This document shows, piece by piece, positions 48,205 through 55,149 of a stretch of DNA of 64,000 nt. The stretch covers positions 1 to 64,000 of the forward strand of contig NZ_LLXT01000085.1 in NCBI RefSeq assembly GCF_001431625.1, written 5' to 3'. The DNA is from Stenotrophomonas geniculata ATCC 19374 = JCM 13324 (GTDB taxonomy: Bacteria; Pseudomonadota; Gammaproteobacteria; Xanthomonadales; Xanthomonadaceae). The position numbers and the translations under genes are program-made. The first letter of the stretch is position 1; every line of letters starts with the position of its first letter. The notes under the pieces are model-generated. The model ran no database searches. It was not told the DNA's origin and saw only the letters and a list, made by a program, of their open reading frames with translations.

Positions 48205-49659
48205 ATGCGCCATTCCATCTTCCTTGTCGTACTGCTGTTGGCTGCCACCGAGGTGCGCGCCCAGCAGGACGATCTTCGTCGTGTGCTTGAACAGGGCACC
48301 GAACTGCGCCACCAGCAGCAGGACCAGCAGCGCCTGCAGCAGGCCGAGTCGGAGCGGCCGACCATCACCATCGACGGCCAGACGCTGCGCGTGGAGCGCA
48401 CCGTCGATGATCTTGGCCAGGCCCTTTACCTCTCTCTGCAGCATCAGCAATGGCAGGCCGCCGCTGCGTTCCTCGATGAGTACATCGAACTGCCGGGGCA
48501 TGACCTCCTGCTGCGCCACTATGCGCAGGGGGCGCTGGCGCGGGTGGCAGGCGACCATCGTCGCGCGGCGATGGAGTACGAAGCGCTGCTGGCGGCGCAG
48601 CCGGATTTCCTGCCGGCCCGCCTCGAGCTGGCACGTGTCTATGCGGAAGACCAGCGCGATCGCGATGCGGCCGCGCTGTTCACAGCCATCGCTGCAGGCA
48701 TCAATGCCGATGATCCGGCCACGGCCGGCGTCCGCGCGCGCGTGGACGGTTACCTGGGTGCCCTGCAGGCGCGCCAGCGCTGGAAAGGCGCGCTGTCCGC
48801 CGGCCCGGCATGGAGTGACAACATCAACCGCAGTTCGGCCAGTCGCACCTGCCTGTTCGGCGTGGGCGACGCCTGCATCATCGAACGGAAACTGCCGGAC
48901 GCCCAGCGCGCGGCGGGCCTCGACTACGACGCCAGCCTGGAACGGCGCTGGGTGCTCGGCGGGCATCATGGGCTGTACGTGCGCGGTCTCGCCTTCGGCC
49001 AGGCATGGCGCGGGCACAGTGCGTACAACGAGCTCAATGCCAACGTGCAGGCGGGTTACAGCTGGCGTAGTGCACGGCAGACCGTGATGCTCGCCCCCAG
49101 CTATGACTACCAGGCCCTGGGCAACCATGCGCTGCAGGGCGGCAGCGGCGTGCACGCGGAATGGCAGTACGCCCTGGATGCACGCAGCCTGCTCAAGCTG
49201 GAGGCTGACTGGAAGCGCCAGCGCTATCGCCAGCAGGGCCTTGCCAGCAACTACGACGGCGAGCTGACATCGCTGTACGCCACCTGGTTCCGCGCGCTCA
49301 ATCCACGCTGGACGGTCTTCGCCGGGCTGGATGTCACCGACAGCAGCGCAGCCGACGCGGCCAACGGCTACCGCCAGCGCGGCCTGCGGCTGGGCGCGGC
49401 GCGGCAGTGGAGTGGCACCACGGCCACCGTATTCGTGTCGCTGCGCCAGCGCGACTACGACACCTGGAGTCCGTTGCTGGAGGCGCGCAGGCAGGACGAC
49501 GAACAGAACCTGATCGCCATCGTGCGCAGCGAGCGCCTGGCCGTGGCCGGGCTGGTACCCAGCCTGAGCCTGCGCTACGCGCGCATCGACAGCAACGTCG
49601 GCTGGCTGTACAGCCACGACCGCAGCCTGCTCAGCCTGAAGTGGGAACGGGCCTTCTGA
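48205..49659 (+). CDS. Slam-family outer-membrane translocon (type XI secretion)
   Basis: 484-aa surface lipoprotein assembly modulator-like protein. Signal peptide ends EVRA-QQD. The N-terminal periplasmic region (about 45-185) is helical with TPR-like repeats (YAQGALARVAGDHRRAAMEY, FLPARLELARVYAEDQRDRD). The C-terminal half is a beta-barrel (WKGALSAGPAWSDNINRSSA onward) with alternating strands up to the terminal Phe (LLSLKWERAF), as in the DUF560/Slam family. A Cys pair lies in CLFGVGDACI. Start at ATG 48205 or 48184. The encoded partner of the two hemophilin-like proteins upstream; together they make a T11SS unit with a dedicated receptor and sigma/anti-sigma control. Confidence 0.85.
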   Translation: MRHSIFLVVLLLAATEVRAQQDDLRRVLEQGTELRHQQQDQQRLQQAESERPTITIDGQTLRVERTVDDLGQALYLSLQHQQWQAAAAFLDEYIELPGHDLLLRHYAQGALARVAGDHRRAAMEYEALLAAQPDFLPARLELARVYAEDQRDRDAAALFTAIAAGINADDPATAGVRARVDGYLGALQARQRWKGALSAGPAWSDNINRSSASRTCLFGVGDACIIERKLPDAQRAAGLDYDASLERRWVLGGHHGLYVRGLAFGQAWRGHSAYNELNANVQAGYSWRSARQTVMLAPSYDYQALGNHALQGGSGVHAEWQYALDARSLLKLEADWKRQRYRQQGLASNYDGELTSLYATWFRALNPRWTVFAGLDVTDSSAADAANGYRQRGLRLGAARQWSGTTATVFVSLRQRDYDTWSPLLEARRQDDEQNLIAIVRSERLAVAGLVPSLSLRYARIDSNVGWLYSHDRSLLSLKWERAF

Positions 49660-49795
49660 ACGCGGCGTTGCAATGCCGCGGTGAACGCGCCGTGGCCGCG
49701 ACCTTCATCCATCATCACGCGCTCTTGTAGCCCGGTTCGCGCATCCTGCGGGCGTTGCGGCAGAGGTGGGCCGCGTGTATCGAGGAGCGCCGGTC

Positions 49796-50200
49796 GTGCT
49801 GGAAGCGGGCAACAAACCAGAGGGCCTGAAAGGGCTGCGTGTACTGGTGGCGGAGGATGAATTCGCCATCGCGATGTTCCTGGTCGACTATCTGGAGCTG
49901 AAAGGCGCACAGGTGGTGGGGCCTGCCGGTGACCTGCAGGCGTTGGGGCAGCTGGTCGATACCCATCCCATCGATGTGGCGTTGCTGGACATCAACCTGG
50001 GCGGTGAGCAGGTCTATCCGCTGGCCGATCGGCTGGCCGAGGCGGGTACGCCCTTCCTGCTGACCTCCGGTTACGACGACAACCTGCCCAGCCGCTTCGC
50101 CAGCGCGCCGCGCTGTACCAAGCCTTATCACATCGAAACCCTGGTGCAGCAGCTGGCCGGGCTGGTGGCGGCGCCGCAGGTCTCTGCGGGCATCGCCTGA
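49796..50200 (+). CDS. Receiver-only response regulator
   Basis: 134-aa CheY-like single receiver domain without output domain: acidic pair in RVLVAEDEFAIAM, phosphoacceptor Asp in DVALLDINLGGE, Thr/Ser in PFLLTSGYDD and Lys in CTKPYHIETL. GTG 49796 is favoured by GAGGAG 8 bp upstream; an in-frame GTG at 49766 would add 10 residues. It ends 9 bp before the HWE kinase start, so the two are probably a pair. Confidence 0.88.
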   Translation: MLEAGNKPEGLKGLRVLVAEDEFAIAMFLVDYLELKGAQVVGPAGDLQALGQLVDTHPIDVALLDINLGGEQVYPLADRLAEAGTPFLLTSGYDDNLPSRFASAPRCTKPYHIETLVQQLAGLVAAPQVSAGIA

Positions 50201-50209
50201 TTGCGCGGC

Positions 50210-51805
50210 ATGTCGCGCCGTCCTGAAGGCATCCACGCCGCCACGCTGCGTGGCGGGATGCCACCTGCGCCGCGCCTGCATGCGCGCCACGATGGCATGG
50301 CCGCGCGTATCGCCCGCCATGACTGGTCATCCACGCCCTTGGGTGCCTGCGCGCAGTGGCCGCCCCACCTGCGCGCTACCGTGGACCTGATGCTGGCCCA
50401 TGGCTTCCCGATGATCGTGCTGTGGGGCGAGCAGCTGGTGCAGCTCTACAACGATGGCTATGCCGAGATCCTGGCCGACAAGCATCCCGGTGGACTCGGC
50501 CAGCCGACCCGCGAGTGCTGGCCCGAGGTCTGGCACATCAACGGGCCGCTCTATACCCGGGTTTGGCAGGGCGAGACGCTCACCTTCGAGGACAAGCTGT
50601 ATCCGCTGGTCCGCCGGGGGCGTCTGGAGGACATCTGGTTCACCATCACCTACAGCCCGATCCGTGGTGAGGAAGGGCGCATCAACGGCGTGCTGGTGAC
50701 GATGTTCGAGACCACCGCCGCGCATCTGGCGCGGGCCGCGCGCGAGCGCGAGGAACTACGGCGGCGCGAGAGCGAGCGACGCCTGGAGCTGGCCTTCAGG
50801 ATGCTGCCGGTCGGCCTGTGCATCGTCGATCTGCAGGGTCGCATGCTGCTGTCCAACGACCAGATGCGTGCCTACCTGCCCAGCGGCAAGGTGCCTTCCA
50901 CCGATGAGGCCAACCTGCATCGCTGGCGTGGCTGGCATGCCGACGGTAGCGCCATCGGGCCGGAGGATTTCGCCATCGCCCGTGCGATGCGCGGCGAGAC
51001 CGTGGTGCCGGGGCTGGAGTTCCAGTACCTGCACGACGATGGCCGCGCGCGCTGGACCCGGGTCGCGGCCGCGCCCCTGCGCGATGGCGATGGCGAGGTC
51101 AGCGGGGTGTTCGCCATCGCCGTGGACATCGACGATCTCAAGCGTGCCGCCGAGCGCCAGTCGGTGTTGCTGGCGGAGCTGCAGCACCGGGTGCGCAACA
51201 TCATGTCGACCATCCATGCCATTGCCTGGCGGACCCGCGAGTCTGTCAGCAGTGTGGATGAATACGCCGAACGGTTGTGCGGGCGACTGATGTCGCTGGC
51301 ACGCACGCAGAGCCTGCTGACCCGTGGCGCCAATGCCGGGGTCTGCCTGCGTGGCATGATCGATGAGGAGATCGCGGCGCAGACGCCAGCAGCGGCCGCC
51401 TACCGCCTGCAGGGCGAGGACGTGCTGCTGCCGCCGAAGGCGGCCGAAGTGCTGTCCTTGGCGATCCACGAATTGGCGACCAACGCCCTGCGGCATGGTG
51501 CGCTGACCCATGAGGACGGCCGGATCGACGTGTCCTGGCACCTGCAGGTGCAGGACGGGCAGCCGTGGCTGGGGCTGCACTGGTGTGAACGCCATGCCAC
51601 CGTGGAAGACTGGGAGCTGCCCCGGCAGCGTGGCCTTGGCCGGGCGCTGATCGAGCAGCGCGTACCGTACGAGCTCGCCGGCAGCGGCGAGCTGCGCTTT
51701 GGCCCACAAGGCCTGGATGCCTGGATCCGCTTCCCGCTGCGCGAGCGTGACAGCCTGCTGCAGACTGATGCTCCGGACGCAGCGGCGGACGGTTCCGGCA
51801 GGTAA
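50210..51805 (+). CDS. HWE-family sensor histidine kinase with two PAS-like domains
   Basis: 531-aa soluble kinase; no membrane helix seen. The first PAS-like domain (about 45-180) contains MIVLWGEQLVQLYNDGYAEI and EDIWFTITYSPIRGEEGRIN, the type common in HWE kinases. The second (about 195-310) has FRMLPVGLCIVDLQGRMLLS. The phosphoacceptor His is in LLAELQHRVRNIMSTIHAIA. The ATP site has SLAIHELATNALRHGAL and the family W-x-E in LGLHWCERHATVEDW, with a short G box (RGLGRALI). Partner is the receiver encoded just upstream. The stimulus is unknown. Confidence 0.88.
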   Translation: MSRRPEGIHAATLRGGMPPAPRLHARHDGMAARIARHDWSSTPLGACAQWPPHLRATVDLMLAHGFPMIVLWGEQLVQLYNDGYAEILADKHPGGLGQPTRECWPEVWHINGPLYTRVWQGETLTFEDKLYPLVRRGRLEDIWFTITYSPIRGEEGRINGVLVTMFETTAAHLARAAREREELRRRESERRLELAFRMLPVGLCIVDLQGRMLLSNDQMRAYLPSGKVPSTDEANLHRWRGWHADGSAIGPEDFAIARAMRGETVVPGLEFQYLHDDGRARWTRVAAAPLRDGDGEVSGVFAIAVDIDDLKRAAERQSVLLAELQHRVRNIMSTIHAIAWRTRESVSSVDEYAERLCGRLMSLARTQSLLTRGANAGVCLRGMIDEEIAAQTPAAAAYRLQGEDVLLPPKAAEVLSLAIHELATNALRHGALTHEDGRIDVSWHLQVQDGQPWLGLHWCERHATVEDWELPRQRGLGRALIEQRVPYELAGSGELRFGPQGLDAWIRFPLRERDSLLQTDAPDAAADGSGR

Positions 51806-51818
51806 AGGTCCATTTATC

Positions 51819-51844
51819 CCCAATTGGGCCAAATTGGGTATAGT
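51819..51844 (+). promoter_or_regulatory. Tandem palindromic operator and -10 box of the Phd-zeta pair
   Basis: CCCAATTGGG (51819-51828) and CCAAATTGGG (51829-51838) abut, followed at once by TATAGT (51839-51844), a good -10 hexamer 32 bp before the antitoxin ATG. This is the usual layout for antitoxin autorepression, with two adjacent sites for cooperative binding. Confidence 0.65.
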
Positions 51845-51875
51845 GGCCATTATCCACCCTGCCCGGAGCCGTGCC

Positions 51876-52217
51876 ATGACCCTGCCGCTGGATCTGCCTG
51901 GCCTCGAGAAGGCCCCAGCCTCGTCGGTGAAGACCCGGGGCTGGCCGAGCCTGATGCGTACCGTGCGCGAGAAGCAGGCGCTGGTCATCACCAACCACAA
52001 CCACCCCGAAGCGGTGATCGTGGACATCCGCACCTACCAGGAGCTGCTGGCCAAGGCCGCTGGCAGCGATGCCGGTGAGCGCAGTGAAGAACTGCTGCGC
52101 CTGCGCGGCGAATTCGACCAGACTCTGGCTGGCCTGCAGCGCGGTGAGGGGCTGGGCAAGGTGCTGGGCCAGCCGATCCGCCGCGGCCGCAAGGTCACCC
52201 TCGGCCGTCCGCTCTGA
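51876..52217 (+). CDS. Phd/YefM-family antitoxin
   Basis: 113-aa antitoxin-like protein. The N-terminal Phd/YefM DNA-binding fold (about 20-60) contains LMRTVREKQALVITNHNHPE and AVIVDIRTYQELLAKAA. The C-terminal tail (EFDQTLAGLQRGEGLGKVLG) would wrap the toxin. The gene after it, 3 bp downstream, encodes a zeta-type kinase and not a Doc or YoeB toxin. ATG 51876 has GGAG at 51864. Preceded by the tandem palindrome operator. Confidence 0.85.
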   Translation: MTLPLDLPGLEKAPASSVKTRGWPSLMRTVREKQALVITNHNHPEAVIVDIRTYQELLAKAAGSDAGERSEELLRLRGEFDQTLAGLQRGEGLGKVLGQPIRRGRKVTLGRPL

Positions 52218-52220
52218 CCG

Positions 52221-52850
52221 ATGGGGCGGATCCTGGTGCTGGCCGGCGTCAACGGCGCCGGCAAGAGTTCGCTGCTGGGAACCTGGCTGGAAGCCGAAGG
52301 GCTGGGCTGGTTCAACCCCGATTCGTTCACCCGCCGCCTGGTAGAGGCGGGCTGGCCGCTGCCCGACGCCAATGCCGAGGCCTGGCAGGAAGGCACCCGC
52401 CGCCTGCGCCAGGCCATGGCCGATGGCACGGACTTCGCCTTCGAGACCACGCTGGGCGGCAACACCATTCCGCACCTGCTGCGCGAGGCCTGCGAGCACC
52501 ATCACGTCGCGATCTGGTTCTGTGGCCTGGCCACGGTGGACCTGCACATTGCCCGTGTTGCAGCGCGGGTGGCCGCCGGCGGCCATGACATTCCGGTGGA
52601 GAAGATCCACGCCCGCTTCGATTCGGCACGCGAGAACCTGCTGGAACTGCTGCCACACCTGGCCGAGCTGCATGTCTACGACAACAGCGCTCCCGCCGAC
52701 GCCGACGGCTGCGTCGAGCCGCTGCCGGTGCTGGCGATGGCGCACGGCCAGCTGCAGTACCCGGTCTCGGTGGCCGAGCTGCTGCACACGCCGGACTGGG
52801 CCAAACCCATCGTGATGCGTGCGATGGAGTTGAACGCTGCGCGCGATTGA
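52221..52850 (+). CDS. Zeta-toxin-like P-loop kinase
   Basis: 209-aa protein of the zeta-toxin/AAA kinase group. Walker A is LAGVNGAGKSSLLG (residues 7-20). NPDSFTRRL corresponds to the substrate-binding Asp region, and DFAFETTLGGNTIPHLLREA to the second conserved segment of zeta kinases (ETTLSG-type). Family members phosphorylate UDP-N-acetylglucosamine-type substrates. Directly downstream of a Phd-type antitoxin, it is the presumed toxin of a hybrid pair. Activity is inferred from motifs only. Confidence 0.82.
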   Translation: MGRILVLAGVNGAGKSSLLGTWLEAEGLGWFNPDSFTRRLVEAGWPLPDANAEAWQEGTRRLRQAMADGTDFAFETTLGGNTIPHLLREACEHHHVAIWFCGLATVDLHIARVAARVAAGGHDIPVEKIHARFDSARENLLELLPHLAELHVYDNSAPADADGCVEPLPVLAMAHGQLQYPVSVAELLHTPDWAKPIVMRAMELNAARD

Positions 52851-52863
52851 GGGCGCGTACGTT

Positions 52864-52887
52864 GTAGAGCCGAGCCCACGCTCGGCT
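52864..52887. repeat. REP element, GTAG-headed
   Basis: GTAGAGCCGAGCCCACGCTC then GGCT; same subfamily as 30095. It sits between the converging zeta and MFS genes. Confidence 0.65.
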
Positions 52888-52949
52888 GATCCCTCGAAAG
52901 GCAGCCGCGCGCGGGCTTGGCCGTACAACAACGCCGGCTTCGCCGAGCC

Positions 52950-54254
52950 TCAGGCCGGCTTTACCTGCTCAGGCTCCGCAGTCTCCGGCAGTGGCGGCAG
53001 GCTCGGGTCCACTGTCACCGGCACATCGCTCTTCAGCAGTGCGGCGGCTTCCTTGTCGCTGCCGACCGCCGGCGGTGAACCGCGCAGCGGCAGGCCGGCG
53101 GTTTCCTTCACGAACAGCATCGTGATCAGGCCGATCACCGCCGCGCCCATCAGGTAATAGGCCGGCACCAGCGGGTCGCCGGTACGTTCCACCAGCCATG
53201 CGGTCACCAGTGGCGTGGTGCCACCGAACAGCGACACCGACACATTGAAGGCGATCGACAGTGCGCTGTAGCGCACCGGGGTATAGAACAGCGCCGGCAG
53301 CGTGGACGGCATCGAGCTGGTGAAGCACACCAGTGCCAGGCCCAGCAGCATCAGGCCGAGGAAGATCAGCCAGTCGTTGCCGCTGCCGATCAGCAGCAGG
53401 CAGGGTACGGCCAGCACCAGCAGCGCGATGCAGGCACCGATGATCATCGGGCGGCGGCCAAGCTTGTCACTGAACAATCCGCCGACGATGTTCAGCGGCA
53501 TCATCACCAGCATCACGATGATGATCAGCAGCAGGCCCTTGCTCTCGGCATAGCCCATGGTGACGTTGAGGTAGCTGGGCATGTAGGTCAGCAGCATGTA
53601 GTCGGTCACGTTGAACACCAGCACCAGGCCCATGCAGACCAGCAACTGGCGGCCATGTACCTGGAACAGCGCGGCGAGCCCGGGCCGGTCGTGCTCGCGC
53701 TTCTCGGCTTCCTCGGCGAAGGCGCGGAAGGCCGGCGTTTCCTCCAGTTTCATGCGCATGTACAGGCCGAGCAGGCCCAGCGGGCCGGCCACCAGGAATG
53801 GAATGCGCCAGCCCCAGTCCAGCATCTGTCCGCTGCTCAACAGCATGTGCAGCGCGGTCACGGCTCCGGCGCCGGCGATGTAGCCGCCCAGCGTGCCGAA
53901 CTCCAGCCAGCTGCCCATCAGGCCGCGGTTGCGGTCGGTGGAATACTCGGCGATGAAGGTGGCCGCACCGCCGTACTCGCCGCCGGTGGAGAATCCCTGC
54001 ACCACACGTGCCAGCAGCAACAGCACCGGTGCCCAGATGCCGATGCGCTCGTAGGAGGGAATCAAGCCGATCGAGAACGTGCCCAGCGCCATCAGGATCA
54101 TGGTGAACGCCAGCACTTTCTGGCGCCCATAACGGTCGCCGAGCGGGCCGAACACCAGGCCGCCGAGTGGACGCACCAGGAATGCCACGGTGAAGGTGGC
54201 GAAGGCGGCGATCACCTGTGACGGGATCGCATCCTGTACCCGCTCTGGTGACAT
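52950..54254 (-). pseudogene. MFS transporter (ProP/metabolite:H+ symporter type), N-terminally truncated
   Basis: About 434 aa of a major facilitator of the metabolite:H+ symporter group: AFLVRPLGGLVFGPLGDRYG (loop 2-3 motif), ARVVQGFSTGGEYGGAATFI, and the second-half SDKLGRRPMIIG. The family usually begins with a helix containing a WxDFxxY-type segment some 35-50 residues before AFATFTVAFLVRPLGG. Here the frame instead starts MSPERVQDAIPSQVIAAFAT (ATG 54254), immediately against the promoter of the next gene, so transmembrane helix 1 is missing. It is probably a deletion remnant and non-functional, or less likely an 11-helix variant. The acidic/proline C-terminal tail is intact. Confidence 0.75.
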
Positions 54255-54307
54255 CGGCGTGCATAAGGTGGAGCGCACACCCACTTTTCGGATTGATGGA
54301 GGATGCA

Positions 54308-54724
54308 ATGGCGCGGACGATTCCCGAAGGAACCCTGATCGTGGTAGCCGACGGTGGTTCGGCGCGGGTGTTCACCAACGTGGGCAGCAACCACCAGTTG
54401 ACCCTGAAGCAGGAAGGCGAACTGCGCCTGCAGGACATCAGCGAGCAGGGTGTATCCGGGCAGGGGCCTGCGGGTGCCGTGCCGAAGGACATGTCGGTCT
54501 CGCAGCTCAATGAGGCCACGTTCGCCAAGCAGGTGGCCGAACAGCTCAACGAAGATGCCTTGAAGAACCGCTATGCGCACCTGGTATTGATCGCCGACCC
54601 GACCACGCTGGGTCGCATTCGTCCGCTGCTGCATAAAGAGGTCCAAGCGCGATTGCTCGGGGATATTGCCAAGGATCTGACCAACGCGCCGCTGGAAGAC
54701 ATCCAGAAGGCACTGGCGGCGTAG
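54308..54724 (+). CDS. Host attachment-family protein
   Basis: 138-aa protein of the family annotated as required for attachment to host cells. Visible are TLIVVADGGSARVFTNVGSN at the N-terminus, FAKQVAEQLNEDALKNRYAH, and LVLIADPTTLGRIRPLLHKE, with an alternating beta/alpha pattern like a release-factor eRF1/archaeal domain. No signal peptide, so a cytosolic role is likely despite the name. ATG 54308 has GGAGG. It ends 5 bp before the thioredoxin-like gene, suggesting co-expression. Confidence 0.78.
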   Translation: MARTIPEGTLIVVADGGSARVFTNVGSNHQLTLKQEGELRLQDISEQGVSGQGPAGAVPKDMSVSQLNEATFAKQVAEQLNEDALKNRYAHLVLIADPTTLGRIRPLLHKEVQARLLGDIAKDLTNAPLEDIQKALAA

Positions 54725-54729
54725 CGCTC

Positions 54730-55053
54730 ATGCCGTTCATGCGTGATCACCTTGCGAACGGGCCCACCTCTGCGGAGGTGGCGGCGCAGCCTGGCTGGCA
54801 GGTGCTGGAGTTCGGTGCGCCCTGGTGTGGTCATTGCCAGGCCGCGCAGCCCGCGTTGCAGGCCTTTGTCGAAGCGAACGATCTGCCGCATTGGAAGATC
54901 GAGGATGGCAAGGGAAGGCCATTGGGGCGAGCGTTCAAGGTGAAGCTGTGGCCGACGGTGGTGCTGCTGCGCGATGGAGAGGAGATCGCGCGGGTGGTAA
55001 GGCCGTTGGACAGCGCGGATCTCATGTCGTTGCAGAGCGCACTTCCCGGTTGA
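54730..55053 (+). CDS. Thioredoxin-family protein (CGHC)
   Basis: 107-aa thioredoxin-fold protein. The active site WCGHC is at residues 32-36 and the cis-proline in VKLWPTVVLLRDG at about 76. CGHC is the PDI-type variant, more oxidising than CGPC. No signal peptide, so cytosolic. Partner unknown; linked to the host-attachment-family gene upstream. Confidence 0.88.
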   Translation: MPFMRDHLANGPTSAEVAAQPGWQVLEFGAPWCGHCQAAQPALQAFVEANDLPHWKIEDGKGRPLGRAFKVKLWPTVVLLRDGEEIARVVRPLDSADLMSLQSALPG

Positions 55054-55149
55054 AGAGTAAACCCGGTGCGGGACACCGGGCAGTCGCACTGCAGCATGCG
55101 GCGTGACAGGCCCGGTGCTAGGATCCCGCTATCACCTGAATCGATCCAA

